In this document: piece after piece, positions 26,312 through 35,015 of the stretch
How positions within the stretch are numbered: the stretch's first letter is position 1
Layout: each line of letters opens with the position of its first letter
Origin: an uncultured Bacteroidales bacterium
GTDB lineage: Bacteria > Bacteroidota > Bacteroidia > Bacteroidales > Paludibacteraceae
Assembly (NCBI GenBank): GCA_900319105.1
Contig: ONND01000005.1
Span: 84,207-148,206, forward strand
Direction: 5' to 3'
DNA: 64,000 bases
Notes under the pieces: generated by a model
The model's database searches: none
What the model saw: only the letters and a program-made list of their open reading frames with translations
What the model was told of the DNA's origin: nothing
Made by a program: the position numbers and the translations under genes

Positions 26312-27398
26312 ATACAAGCACCTCTCCGACGACGAATGGCGATGGTTCTTGCAGCAAGTCGAGGGTCGCGAACGAACGGCAGACAAACTGCCTTCTTTTG
26401 CCGCCATCGAGGATTGGTGGTATCCCGTGCGACTGAGTTGCGAGCAGTGCTCCTCGGAACTTGCTGCCAGGTATAAAGCAAGCCTTGTTAGCGGCAACAG
26501 GATGGTTGATCTGACAGGCGGCTATGGAGTAGATACGTACTTCATGAGCGAACAATTCCAACATACAGACTATGTTGAGCAAAATAGCGAACTATGCCGC
26601 ATTGCCGAGCATAATTTCGCCCAAAAGCCTATATCTATTCACAACTCCACCGCCGAAGACTTTCTCAATACCGCAAGTTTGTATGACCTTATTTTTCTTG
26701 ATCCAGCGCGGCGAGACAGTCATGGAGGCAAGGTCTTCCGGCTCGAAGACTGTACACCGAATGTAGTAGAACTACTCCCTGTTTTATTGCAACACAGCAA
26801 GCGACTGATGATCAAACTGTCACCCATGCTGGATCTGACGCAAGCCGTCAACGCCTTGTCGCAAGTGACTTGGGACATTTATGTCGTCGCCATTAAGAAT
26901 GAGGTCAAGGAAGTGCTGCTGTTGAGCGGAGGTTCGGGACAGATCACAGCAATCGATCTCTCACATCCCAAACAGGCGTTTACTTTCACAAGAGAGGAAG
27001 AGGCTGCCAGCGAAGCGGTCTGTCAGCCAGGAGGGCGGTCTGTATTCTGTCAGGCGCAGTCGGTCTATCTCTACGAGCCCAATGCCGCGATACTCAAAGC
27101 CGGCGCGTATAAGTTAGTGGGAGAGCGGTTCGGGTTGCATAAATTAGATATCAACACCCACCTCTATACCTCCGAGACACTCGTGGAGAATTTTCCCGGA
27201 CGAGTATGGAAGATTCTGGAGCAGTTACCAAATCACAAATTACAAATCACAAATGCGAACGTTCTCGTGCGCAATTATCCGCTGACAGCAGAGCAACTCA
27301 AGAAAAAACTGCACCTCCGCGATGGAGGTACAGAGTATATCATTGGATGCAGAGTGAATGGCAAGCCCACGGTTCTTCTTGCCGAACGATGCCACTAA
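26280..27398 (+). CDS. Class I SAM-dependent methyltransferase with THUMP-like C-terminus
   Basis: A 372-residue protein of a Bacteroidetes family annotated as class I methyltransferase with a THUMP-like domain. VRLSCEQCSSELAARYKASL, then the SAM-binding motif MVDLTGGYGVDTYFMSE (residues 78-95), IFLDPARRDSHGGK and MIKLSPMLDL are typical. Late motifs are VYLYEPNAAILKAGAY and LYTSETLVENFPGRVW. The substrate is probably RNA but unproven. Two segments are repeats read in frame: SEAVCQPGGRSVFCQAQS (R6) and NHKLQITNAN (R4). The stop is four bases from the convergent ABC gene stop. Confidence 0.82.
   Translation: MVQDLALQRNKYKHLSDDEWRWFLQQVEGRERTADKLPSFAAIEDWWYPVRLSCEQCSSELAARYKASLVSGNRMVDLTGGYGVDTYFMSEQFQHTDYVEQNSELCRIAEHNFAQKPISIHNSTAEDFLNTASLYDLIFLDPARRDSHGGKVFRLEDCTPNVVELLPVLLQHSKRLMIKLSPMLDLTQAVNALSQVTWDIYVVAIKNEVKEVLLLSGGSGQITAIDLSHPKQAFTFTREEEAASEAVCQPGGRSVFCQAQSVYLYEPNAAILKAGAYKLVGERFGLHKLDINTHLYTSETLVENFPGRVWKILEQLPNHKLQITNANVLVRNYPLTAEQLKKKLHLRDGGTEYIIGCRVNGKPTVLLAERCH
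27015..27066. repeat. R6 copy in the methyltransferase gene
   Basis: AGCGGTCTGTCAGCCAGG, AGGGCGGTCTGTATTCTGTC, AGGCGCAGTCGGTC. It is the reverse orientation of the ACAGACCG word. Read as AVCQPGGRSVFCQAQS. Confidence 0.7.
27230..27256. repeat. R4 copy in the methyltransferase gene
   Basis: CAAATCACAAATTAC, AAATCACAAAT. Read as NHKLQITN. Confidence 0.7.
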
Positions 27399-27401
27399 CT
27401 T

Positions 27402-28238
27402 CTACCCAAGAGGGTTGAAGATATCCATTCCAAAGGCAGACGTGAACGCGTCTGCTTTTTTCAGGTTTTCAGCTGTATCGAGTTGTACGCCTTGCGCCTT
27501 CGGAGACATCAGCAAGATGCGGTCGCTTAACGCGAGCGCGAGATCCAATTCGTGCGTAGAAATGAGGATGGTCTTGCCTTGCTCATGAGCCAGTTTGCGT
27601 AAAAGGCGTAGGATCAATATACGGTGTGGCAGATCCAGGTGTGCCGTAGGTTCATCGAGCAGGATGATCGGTGTCTGCTGCGCCAACGCTTTCGCGATGA
27701 GGATGCGTTGTTTCTCGCCATCCGAATGGGCGTTGAAGAAAGACTGCCCTACGGGCTGACCGAACTCAGACTGACCGGCTTCGCCTGACGAAGCGAAGCC
27801 CACCTGCTGTAATGATTCGACAATGATGTGTTCGTCTTCGTCAGTCAAGCCGTCGAGGAAAGAGGTATACGGATAGCGTCCCATCGCCACGACATCATGA
27901 ACCGTCGTGTTCTCCAATGACAGCCGCTCCGTCAGAACCAAAGCGATGCTTTTAGATCGCTCGCTTTGCTCGCTGACGGAAGACAGACCGTCCTTCGGAC
28001 TGACAGACCGCTCCGCTGACAGACTAAAAGTACCGTTCAGAGGCGGTTGGAGTCCGGCAAGCGTACGGAGCAAGGTCGATTTGCCGCAGCCGTTGGGGCC
28101 CAACATACAAACCATCTCACCTTCATAGAGTGAGAAACTCAAACCGGATTGAATGACTGCCTCGCGAGAATGGCGGTCTCCGCCAACTCGCCGGTAGCCG
28201 ATACTCAGGTTATTCGTAGAAATAGACTCGTTGGACAC
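27402..28238 (-). CDS. ABC transporter ATPase, iron-siderophore/cobalamin type, with R6 insertions
   Basis: A 278-residue FecE/BtuD-like ATPase. Walker A is LGPNGCGKSTLLRTLAG, Q-loop region VLTERLSLE, Walker B IILLDEPTAHLD, H-loop STHELDLALA. The signature is HSDGEKQR rather than LSGGE; SDGE is usual in Bacteroidetes relatives. Segments SAERSVSPKDGLSSVSEQ (after the first core strands) and FASSGEAGQSEFGQPVG (before the signature) are R6 repeats. The start is GTG at 28238, 28 bases inside murF-alr. No permease or binding-protein gene is adjacent, so its partners are elsewhere or it is an orphan. Confidence 0.88.
   Translation of the reverse strand: MSNESISTNNLSIGYRRVGGDRHSREAVIQSGLSFSLYEGEMVCMLGPNGCGKSTLLRTLAGLQPPLNGTFSLSAERSVSPKDGLSSVSEQSERSKSIALVLTERLSLENTTVHDVVAMGRYPYTSFLDGLTDEDEHIIVESLQQVGFASSGEAGQSEFGQPVGQSFFNAHSDGEKQRILIAKALAQQTPIILLDEPTAHLDLPHRILILRLLRKLAHEQGKTILISTHELDLALALSDRILLMSPKAQGVQLDTAENLKKADAFTSAFGMDIFNPLG
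27740..27800. repeat. R6 copy in the ABC gene, next to the signature motif
   Basis: AGACTGCCCTACGGGCTG, ACCGAACTCAGACTGACCGG, CTTCGCCTGACGAAGCGAAGC. Contains two small hairpins (GCCCTACGGGC, CTTCGCCTGACGAAG). Read as FASSGEAGQSEFGQPVGQS. Confidence 0.75.
27953..28028. repeat. R6 copy in the ABC gene, N-terminal half
   Basis: A long copy of about 75 bases with CGCTCGCTTTGCTCGCTG, ACGGAAGACAGACCG, TCCTTCGGACTGACAGACCG and CTCCGCTGACAGAC. It shares its core exactly with the argS copy. Read as SAERSVSPKDGLSSVSEQSERSK. Confidence 0.85.
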
Positions 28239-30102
28239 GACGGGAGACAGATGTTAAGATTTCGTATGTGATCGTACCGAGTTTATCGGCCAGTTCCTGT
28301 AGCGGCAGTTTATCGCCGAAGATCTCCACGGCGTCACCGGGTTGGGCGTCGGTGCCGGTTACATCGATCATGGCTTGGTCCATGCAGACGTTTCCGACGA
28401 CCGGACAGCGCTTGCCGCGAACGAGCACCTCGCCGCCGTAGTTAGAGAACCGGCGGTCAAAACCGTCGGCATAGCCGATTGGTATCACAGCGATCGTGCG
28501 GTCCTCGCCGAGTTTTGTATGCCGTCCATAGCCGATAGTCTCACCCGCACGCACGGTTTTGACAGAAAGGATTGTCGTGCGCAGTGTACACACGTTGCGT
28601 AAGTGTGCACCAGCGAAGGAGAAACCATACAAACCTATTCCGAGACGGCACATGTCGAACTGGTAAGCGCTGAACCGCTCTATTCCCGCCGAGTTCAGAA
28701 TATGCTTGAATACCTTTGTACTTAGTCCCTTGTCACTTAGTCCCTTTATTAGTTCCTCGGCACAGGCGTCGAAATAACGAATCTGCGAGAGGGTGAAGTC
28801 GTCAAACTGAGGTTCGTCGCTTCCTGCGAGATGGGAGAAGACAGACGCCACACGTACAGCATTTGTAGCCTTGAGGCGTTCGATGAGCGATGGCATCTCT
28901 TCTTTATAGAAGCCCAGACGGTGCATGCCGCTGTCGATCTTCACGTGGATCGGGAAATGTTCCAGCCCCTTTGCTTCGGCGGCACCGATAATATTCTCCA
29001 GCGAGGCGAAGGAATATACGTTCGGCTCGAGGTTGTTCTCGATGATCAAGTCCAAGGCCGCCACTTCGGGATCCATGATGATAATAGGAAGTGTGATTCC
29101 TGCGCGGCGCAACTCCACCCCTTCGTCTGCGACGGCAACTGCCAGGTAATCCACCATTCCGCTCTTCTGCAGTGCCTTGCTCACTTCCACACTTCCCGCA
29201 CCATAAGCGAACGCCTTGACCATGCAGGTCAGTTTGGTTTCGGGCTTAAGGAGACTCCGGAAGTAACGCACGTTGTCCACGAGCGCCGAGAGGTTGACCG
29301 ACAGCACCGTTTCGTGCGTCTGATGCAGGATTCTCGCAGCGATGGTCTCCTCGTCGTAGCCTAACGCCCGCAGCACGGCCGCACAAGTGCGTGCGTTCTG
29401 GTGCGTCGGATCTTCGATGACGGTCTGCGCATGCGCAAAGAGTTTCATTTTCTCTTCGCGCTTCTGCTCCAACGATGCGAAGTTCTCATCGTGCTCATGA
29501 CCGATATAGGTGACGACGCCTATCGTCGGACGGATAATACGCTCCAGTTTGGACATCTCCCCGGGCTGCGAGATACCTGCCTCAAAGAGACACAGCACTG
29601 GCTTGGGCTTGCTCATCTTGGCTTGCAGTTCTTCACGGCCGGTCAGTTGCCAAACCGAGAGAGGAACACCTATCTGCGAGTTGTAGGACTTAGGCGAACG
29701 AATGATTGTATAGTCGTCCTTGAGCAACTGGTAGAGCCATTCTTTAACCACCGTCTTTCCGTTCGAACCGGTAATACCGATGACCGTACCGTTGAACTGC
29801 GAACGCACGTACGCTGCGAGTGCTTGCAAGGCCTCCAACGCATTTCCCGTCACGAACGCCTGCACACCCTTGGCCTGCAATTCGGGGATATACTTGGCAC
29901 CGTCATTCTTTTCGGTCTTGATAGCAAAAAACAAAGTCTGGGATGCCTTTGTACTTTGTACCTTGTCCTTTGTACATTGTACATTGCTCCCTTGTACATC
30001 CAACTGGCGACTATCCGTCAGCAGATAACGGATCTCCAAATTATCATCGCCGCTGACGGAGGCTACAGAGCCTATTGCTTGTTTTATTTCCGATAGTTTC
30101 AT
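28210..30102 (-). CDS. MurF-Alr fusion with a strongly shortened MurF half
   Basis: A bifunctional gene type conserved in Bacteroidetes: UDP-MurNAc-tripeptide:D-Ala-D-Ala ligase fused to alanine racemase. Here it has 630 residues from ATG 30102; relatives have roughly 800-850. The MurF N-domain (DSRQLD, TLFFAIKTEKNDGAKYI) and P-loop (VIGITGSNGKTVVKEWL) are present with SYNSQIGVPLSV. After REEKMKLFAHAQTVIEDP the chain jumps to ARTCAAVLRALGYDEETIAARI and then directly to the racemase start HQTHETVLSVNLSALVDN. The MurF C-terminal domain (with the NDSYNS-type motif) is missing. The racemase has its PLP lysine (MVKAFAYGAGS) and catalytic Tyr region. R2 repeats lie in both halves. MurF activity is doubtful; racemase activity is likely. 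Confidence 0.88.
   Translation of the reverse strand: MKLSEIKQAIGSVASVSGDDNLEIRYLLTDSRQLDVQGSNVQCTKDKVQSTKASQTLFFAIKTEKNDGAKYIPELQAKGVQAFVTGNALEALQALAAYVRSQFNGTVIGITGSNGKTVVKEWLYQLLKDDYTIIRSPKSYNSQIGVPLSVWQLTGREELQAKMSKPKPVLCLFEAGISQPGEMSKLERIIRPTIGVVTYIGHEHDENFASLEQKREEKMKLFAHAQTVIEDPTHQNARTCAAVLRALGYDEETIAARILHQTHETVLSVNLSALVDNVRYFRSLLKPETKLTCMVKAFAYGAGSVEVSKALQKSGMVDYLAVAVADEGVELRRAGITLPIIIMDPEVAALDLIIENNLEPNVYSFASLENIIGAAEAKGLEHFPIHVKIDSGMHRLGFYKEEMPSLIERLKATNAVRVASVFSHLAGSDEPQFDDFTLSQIRYFDACAEELIKGLSDKGLSTKVFKHILNSAGIERFSAYQFDMCRLGIGLYGFSFAGAHLRNVCTLRTTILSVKTVRAGETIGYGRHTKLGEDRTIAVIPIGYADGFDRRFSNYGGEVLVRGKRCPVVGNVCMDQAMIDVTGTDAQPGDAVEIFGDKLPLQELADKLGTITYEILTSVSRRVQRVYFYE
28712..28748. 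repeat. R2 copy in the racemase half
   Basis: CCTTTGTACTTAGTCCC, TTGTCACTTAGTCCC on the plus strand. Read as KGLSDKGLSTKVF. Confidence 0.8.
29945..30000. repeat. R2 copy in the MurF half
   Basis: CCTTTGTACTTTGTACC, TTGTCCTTTGTACATTG, TACATTGCTCCCTTGTACATC. Read as DVQGSNVQCTKDKVQSTKAS. It is the longest R2 copy. Confidence 0.85.
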
Positions 30103-30123
30103 TTCAAAAAAACCTTTGCGGCT

Positions 30124-30155
30124 GCAAAGGTACAACATTTTTTTTGAATGTGCAA
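30124..30155 (-). promoter_or_regulatory. Promoter of murF-alr
   Basis: Minus strand: TTGCACATTC, A-tract, TGTTGTACCTTTGCAGCC, 21 bases before ATG 30102. It rules out the longer frame that starts at 30165. Confidence 0.8.
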
Positions 30156-30223
30156 GAAAAAACAAAGATTTTTAAAACGATTAGGGGTTAGGGAACGAAT
30201 GAAGAAAAAATCTACGATTTTAT

Positions 30224-30257
30224 TTGCTTAATTAAAAAAAAAGCAGTACCTTTGCAG
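30224..30257 (+). promoter_or_regulatory. Promoter of dxs-trkA-trkH
   Basis: TTGCTTAATT, nine A, GCAGTACCTTTGCAGCC. It is divergent from the murF-alr promoter and places the dxs start at 30310. Confidence 0.82.
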
Positions 30258-30309
30258 CCGATTTAGTTTGCGCGAGTATGCGCACATGCGAAAGCATACG
30301 AAAAAAAAC

Positions 30310-32229
30310 ATGGACTATAAGTACATCAATAAGATTGATTCGCCGGCGGATCTGAAGAAGTTGAGAGTGGAAGAGTTGCCGGAAGTATGCGCAGAGCTGC
30401 GCCAATTCATCATTGAGGCGCTGAGTAAGAACCCCGGACATTTGGCTTCGTCCCTGGGTGCGATTGAGTTGACCGTGGCGCTGCATTATGTCTTCAATAC
30501 GCCGGAGGATAAATTGGTATGGGATGTAGGGCATCAGGCGTACGCCCATAAGATCCTTACAGGCCGTCGGGACCGTTTCCATACAAACCGTCAGTTCAAA
30601 GGCCTTTCTCCTTTTACCAACCCCGCTGAGAGCGAATACGATGCGTTTATTGCCGGCCATGCCAGCAACTCGATTTCCGCGGCATTAGGTATGAACATCG
30701 GCGGAGACAAGAACGTGGTTGCGATCATCGGGGATGGCGCATTGACTGGAGGTCTGGCGTTTGAGGGACTGAACAACACGTCGATGGACAAGAACAACCT
30801 GCTGATTGTTCTCAATGACAACCACATGGCTATCGATCCGCTCAAGGGCGGTATCACGCAGTACCTGGTCGATCTGACTACCAGTTCAACCTATAATAAA
30901 TGGCGCTGGAGGCTTTATCAGTTGGCCGAAAAACTGCACCTCATGGACGAACGCAAACGTCGTGCGATGTTACGCCGCAACAATAGTCTGAAAGCCGTTT
31001 TTTCCGAACAACAGAGTAATATCTTCACGGGTCTCAACATCCGCTATTTCGGTCCTACGGACGGTCATGACGTCGAGGGCTTGGTTCGTATCCTAAGCGA
31101 GATCAAGAACCACCGTGGTCCTAAAGTGCTGCATATTATCACCAAAAAAGGAAAAGGTTATGCACCCGCGGAGAACGACCAGACCGTTTGGCATGCTCCG
31201 GGGGAGTTTAATGTAGCCAACGGCCAACGGCTAACAGCTAATAGCCAGGATACGCCTCTTTGGCAAGAGGTGTTCGGCGAAACGCTGCTGGAGTTGGCAA
31301 AGAAAAATGAGAAGATCGTTGGTATCACACCGGCTATGCCGAGCGGATGTTCGATGAGTATCATGCAAAAGGAGTTTCCTGACCGCGTGTTCGACGTCGG
31401 TATCGCCGAAGGGCACGCCGTGACGTTCAGCGCAGGTCTGGCAAAAGCGGGGATGGTACCTTACTGCAATGTCTATTCCACTTTTCTTCAACGCGCATAC
31501 GATAATATCGTCCACGATGTAGCGTTGCAGAACCTGCATGTGGTGCTCTGTATAGACCGCGCGGGTATCGTTGGCAACGACGGCGCAACGCACCATGGTC
31601 TGTTGGATCTCGCGTACCTGCGACCAATACCGAACATGCAGATCTGCGCTCCAAGGACAGCCGAGGATCTAAGAGAGATGTTGACACTCGCGGAGACACT
31701 TGACGGACCTGTAGCAATCCGGTATCCAAGGGGCAGAAGCCCCCTCCAACTCCCCCATGAAGGGGGAGAGCCCTCTAAGAAGGTGGAGTATGGCAAAGGC
31801 GTGAAGTTGCGGGACGGAGAGGATATCGCGGTTCTGACCATCGGAAGTATCGGCAACGCGATGAGCGAAGCCATTGATTTAGCTGTTAGCCGTTGGCCGT
31901 TAGCCGTTAGCGAAAAACCAATAGCCAATAGCCAAAAGCCAATAGCTCACTACGATATGCGGTGGTTGAAGCCGCTGGACGAAGAGATATTACACGAAGT
32001 AGGACGAAAATACAAGACTATCGTCACCGCCGAGGACGGCATTATAGCCGGCGGCTTCGGAAGCGCGGTACTCGAATGGATGAGTGACCATGGCTACTCA
32101 CCGCGCATTATACGGCTTGGCGTGAACGACCAGTTTGTAGAACATGGTTCAACCAAAGAATTATACCATTTATTGAAATTAGATAAGGAGGGCTTATGCG
32201 AATCGTTATTGCAGGCGCAGGCGAAGTAG
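30310..32229 (+). CDS. dxs: 1-Deoxy-D-xylulose-5-phosphate synthase with repeat insertions
   Basis: A 639-residue ThDP enzyme that makes the first intermediate of the MEP isoprenoid pathway. The N-terminus is [18 protein letters not shown]. The ThDP motif is [18 protein letters not shown] around residue 140, [13 protein letters not shown] is near residue 70 and DGHDVEGL marks the linker. The pyrimidine domain has [33 protein letters not shown] and IRYPRGR. Three segments are repeats in frame: [13 protein letters not shown] (R3), [15 protein letters not shown] (R1) and [21 protein letters not shown] (R3, doubled). They fall at the domain linker and in C-terminal loops, so activity should be kept. 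The end overlaps trkA by 34 bases. Confidence 0.96.
   Translation: MDYKYINKIDSPADLKKLRVEELPEVCAELRQFIIEALSKNPGHLASSLGAIELTVALHYVFNTPEDKLVWDVGHQAYAHKILTGRRDRFHTNRQFKGLSPFTNPAESEYDAFIAGHASNSISAALGMNIGGDKNVVAIIGDGALTGGLAFEGLNNTSMDKNNLLIVLNDNHMAIDPLKGGITQYLVDLTTSSTYNKWRWRLYQLAEKLHLMDERKRRAMLRRNNSLKAVFSEQQSNIFTGLNIRYFGPTDGHDVEGLVRILSEIKNHRGPKVLHIITKKGKGYAPAENDQTVWHAPGEFNVANGQRLTANSQDTPLWQEVFGETLLELAKKNEKIVGITPAMPSGCSMSIMQKEFPDRVFDVGIAEGHAVTFSAGLAKAGMVPYCNVYSTFLQRAYDNIVHDVALQNLHVVLCIDRAGIVGNDGATHHGLLDLAYLRPIPNMQICAPRTAEDLREMLTLAETLDGPVAIRYPRGRSPLQLPHEGGEPSKKVEYGKGVKLRDGEDIAVLTIGSIGNAMSEAIDLAVSRWPLAVSEKPIANSQKPIAHYDMRWLKPLDEEILHEVGRKYKTIVTAEDGIIAGGFGSAVLEWMSDHGYSPRIIRLGVNDQFVEHGSTKELYHLLKLDKEGLCESLLQAQAK
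31213..31248. repeat. R3 copy in dxs, first
   Basis: TAGCCAACGGCCAACGGC, TAACAGCTAATAGCC. Read as [12 protein letters not shown] at the domain linker. Confidence 0.85.
31729..31787. repeat. R1 copy in dxs
   Basis: AAGGGGCAGAAGCCCCC, TCCAACTCCCCCATGAAGGG, GGAGAGCCCTC. The hairpin is built from CTCCCCC and GGGGGAG. Read as [15 protein letters not shown]. Confidence 0.8.
31879..31948. repeat. R3 double copy in dxs, inverted halves
   Basis: AGCTGTTAGCCGTTGGCCG, TTAGCCGTTAGCG, then CCAATAGCCAATAGCC, AAAAGCCAATAGC. The two halves are in opposite orientation and can pair. Read as [24 protein letters not shown]. Confidence 0.85.
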
Positions 32230-33530
32230 GAACACACTTGGCCAAACTGCTGAGTCGTGAAGACATGGAGATTAGTCTGTTGGATGAGAGTCCGGAGCGC
32301 CTGGGGGATCTGAGTGCCAACTATGACCTGTTAACCAAAGTGGGTAACCCCACCTCTATTCATGACCTACGCGATATCGGAGTCAAGGACTGCGACCTGT
32401 TCATCTCGGTCACTCCCCATGAGACGGAGAACATGACGGCCTGCCTGATTGCCAACTCGCTTGGAGCCAAGCGCACCTTGGCACGTATCGATAACTACGA
32501 ATACCTGCTGCCGGAGAACCGTAAGTTCTTCGAGTCCATGGGTCTCAACCACCTCATTTATCCGGAGGTGCTGGCAGCGAACGAGATTGAGGAGAGCCTG
32601 CGCACCAACTGGATGCGGTACCACCTGCATCTATGTCAGGGAGCGTTGGAACTCTGCATCGTCAAAGTGCGCTCTACGGCGAAGATCCTCGGCAAGACTT
32701 TTGCCTCCGGCGTCTATAACCACGGCAAGTACCGCATCGTAGCGATCAAACGCGAACAGGAGACCATCATTCCCCGAGGCTATGACACGGTGGAGGAGAA
32801 CGACCTGGTCTATTGCATGTGTCCGAAAGAGAACATGGAGTTCCTGCGCGAGGAATTGGGCAAGTCCAAACGAGAGATTAAGAATGTGTTCTTCTTCGGT
32901 GGCGGACGTATTGCCCGCAAAGCAGCGACGGAGTTGACCGAAGAGATGAATATCAAGATCATCGAGAAAGACCGCGATCTATGCAATATACTGAGCGAGA
33001 AAGTGCCGAACGCGCTGATCATCAATGATGACGGTACAGACATGGATGTGCTCAAGGAAGAAGGCATCCAGGACGCCGACGCTTTCGTGGCAGTAACGGA
33101 TAGCAGCGAAGCGAATATCTTCGCCTGTCTGGCTGCCAAGCGTTTTGGTGTGCGTAAGACGATCGCAGAAGTGGAGAACCTCGACTACATCCCCATGGCG
33201 GAAGGTCTGGATATCGGTACGGTACTCAATAAGAAGACCATCGCCGCATCCTATATCTACCAGATGCTACTCGATGCGTCGGTGCGCGGCGTACACAACC
33301 TGACCAGCGCAGACGCGGAGATCGTGGAGTTCTATGCCAAAGAGGACAGCCCGATCACCGACTCTAAAGTGAAAGACTTACACCTGCCCAAAGATGCCAA
33401 CATAGGTGGTATCGTCCGCGCAGGAGAAGGTATATTGGTGAACGGTGACACCCAAGTGATCGCCGGAGACTTGGTAGTAGTCTTCTGCAAGAGTTATGTA
33501 ATACGAACCTTAGAGCGATTTTTCAAATGA
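32196..33530 (+). CDS. trkA: Trk potassium transport regulator TrkA
   Basis: A 444-residue cytoplasmic protein with two RCK/TrkA-N plus TrkA-C units. The first NAD-binding fold starts [19 protein letters not shown] with the GxGxxG motif and acidic end LLDESPERL. The second begins [18 protein letters not shown] near residue 227, followed by IIEKDRDLC. TrkA binds NAD(H) and gates the TrkH pore. The trkH gene overlaps its stop by four bases. Normal length, no repeats. Confidence 0.95.
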   Translation: MRIVIAGAGEVGTHLAKLLSREDMEISLLDESPERLGDLSANYDLLTKVGNPTSIHDLRDIGVKDCDLFISVTPHETENMTACLIANSLGAKRTLARIDNYEYLLPENRKFFESMGLNHLIYPEVLAANEIEESLRTNWMRYHLHLCQGALELCIVKVRSTAKILGKTFASGVYNHGKYRIVAIKREQETIIPRGYDTVEENDLVYCMCPKENMEFLREELGKSKREIKNVFFFGGGRIARKAATELTEEMNIKIIEKDRDLCNILSEKVPNALIINDDGTDMDVLKEEGIQDADAFVAVTDSSEANIFACLAAKRFGVRKTIAEVENLDYIPMAEGLDIGTVLNKKTIAASYIYQMLLDASVRGVHNLTSADAEIVEFYAKEDSPITDSKVKDLHLPKDANIGGIVRAGEGILVNGDTQVIAGDLVVVFCKSYVIRTLERFFK

Positions 33531-34975
33531 CACGTACTTTCAATTGGCGCATCGTATTTCGCACGATGGGTGTGCTGACGATGCTCGAGGCACAATTCAT
33601 GCTCATCCCTACTATCGTCGCGTGGTTCTATCACGAGGCGGATTTCGGAGCATGGATCGCTTCGTGTGGCGTTACGTGGCTGAGTAGTTGGTGGATGCTA
33701 GCAGCCGGACGAAATGCGGAGAAGCGTGTGGGGGAGCGGGAAGGCTACATCATTGTAGCCGCCGTGTGGATCGTCTATTCGCTATTCGGTATGCTACCCT
33801 TCTGGCTAAGCGGCGCACTGCCGGACATCACAGACGCATGGTACGAAACTATGGCCGGATTCACCACCACAGGTTCTACGGTTTTCACCGATGTAGCGGC
33901 ACAGACGCACTCTATCCTGCTCTGGCGCTCGTTGATGCAATGGATCGGTGGTATGGGTATTATCGTGTTGAGCGTCGCTATTCTACCGATGTTCGGTTTA
34001 GGCGGCATGCAGCTTTATAGCGCCGAGGTGACGGGAGTCAGTTACGACAAACTGAGCCCTCGTATCGCCGACACCGCCAAGCATATGTGGATCACCTATA
34101 TCGGCCTGACGGTAGGCGAAGGAATCCTACTGTGGCTTCTTGGTATGGGACGTTTTGACGCAGTTTGCCATGCAATGAGTACGATCTCTACCGGTGGTTT
34201 CGCTACCCATAATGACAGTGTTATCGCCTATTCGCCGGCTATCCAGTGGACGATACTCGTCTTCATGCTCCTCTCGGGCATCAATTTTACACAACTGATT
34301 TATCTCTTCCGCGGGCACCCGCAACGAATGCTCAAAGATGAAGAAACCCAATGGTACGTAGGCGCCTGCCTTTTCGCCGGAATAGTACTTGCCGTAGGTC
34401 TGTATATCCATACCCATATGCTCTCAAGTTTCCGAATTGGTCTTTTCACATCCGTTGCAACGATCACCAGTACGGGTTTTGTAGCCGCAGATTACATGAT
34501 TTGGCCGCCGGTACTATGGGTATTCGTACTCTTTCTAATGCTTCCCGGAGGTGCCTCGGGTTCGACTGCCGGAGGTATGAAATGGGTTCGTTTGGCTATT
34601 TTCGCCAAGGCAGCCCATGCTGAGATCAAACGTCGTATTCACCCGAACGCCGTCATTCCGGTTCGATTTAACGGCCATACATTACGTGAGCAAACGACGA
34701 GTAATGTCGTGGCATTCATGTTCTTCTACATGCTCATCATCGTGCTGACGACTCTCTGGTTCTGCGGCTGTGGTATCGGTTTCGATGAGTCGCTTGGAAT
34801 TGCCGTTTCGATGATCGGTAACGTAGGTGTATCCATCGGGCAATGGGGTTCGAGCGGTTGCTATGAAGCCTTGCCTGCCGCAGCTAAATGGGCAGCCACC
34901 TTTGTGATGCTCATCGGTCGTCTGGAGATTTTCACGATCTTATTGCTCTTCAGTAAAGCACTGTGGAAGAAGTAA
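33527..34975 (+). CDS. trkH: Potassium uptake pore TrkH
   Basis: A 482-residue integral membrane protein of the TrkH/KtrB superfamily with the four selectivity-filter loops: AGFTTTGSTVF, MSTISTGGFATHND, TSVATITSTGFVAADY and VSMIGNVGVSIGQWG. Positions TGST, TGGF, TGFV and GNVG follow the family pattern. WRSLMQWIGGMGIIVLS and LPGGASGSTAGGMKWVR are conserved. It forms the inner-membrane potassium pore with TrkA. Confidence 0.95.
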   Translation: MTRTFNWRIVFRTMGVLTMLEAQFMLIPTIVAWFYHEADFGAWIASCGVTWLSSWWMLAAGRNAEKRVGEREGYIIVAAVWIVYSLFGMLPFWLSGALPDITDAWYETMAGFTTTGSTVFTDVAAQTHSILLWRSLMQWIGGMGIIVLSVAILPMFGLGGMQLYSAEVTGVSYDKLSPRIADTAKHMWITYIGLTVGEGILLWLLGMGRFDAVCHAMSTISTGGFATHNDSVIAYSPAIQWTILVFMLLSGINFTQLIYLFRGHPQRMLKDEETQWYVGACLFAGIVLAVGLYIHTHMLSSFRIGLFTSVATITSTGFVAADYMIWPPVLWVFVLFLMLPGGASGSTAGGMKWVRLAIFAKAAHAEIKRRIHPNAVIPVRFNGHTLREQTTSNVVAFMFFYMLIIVLTTLWFCGCGIGFDESLGIAVSMIGNVGVSIGQWGSSGCYEALPAAAKWAATFVMLIGRLEIFTILLLFSKALWKK

Positions 34976-35015
34976 TATAGGGGGGGAAGAAAGGGGAGGA
35001 GAAGGGACACAAGAA

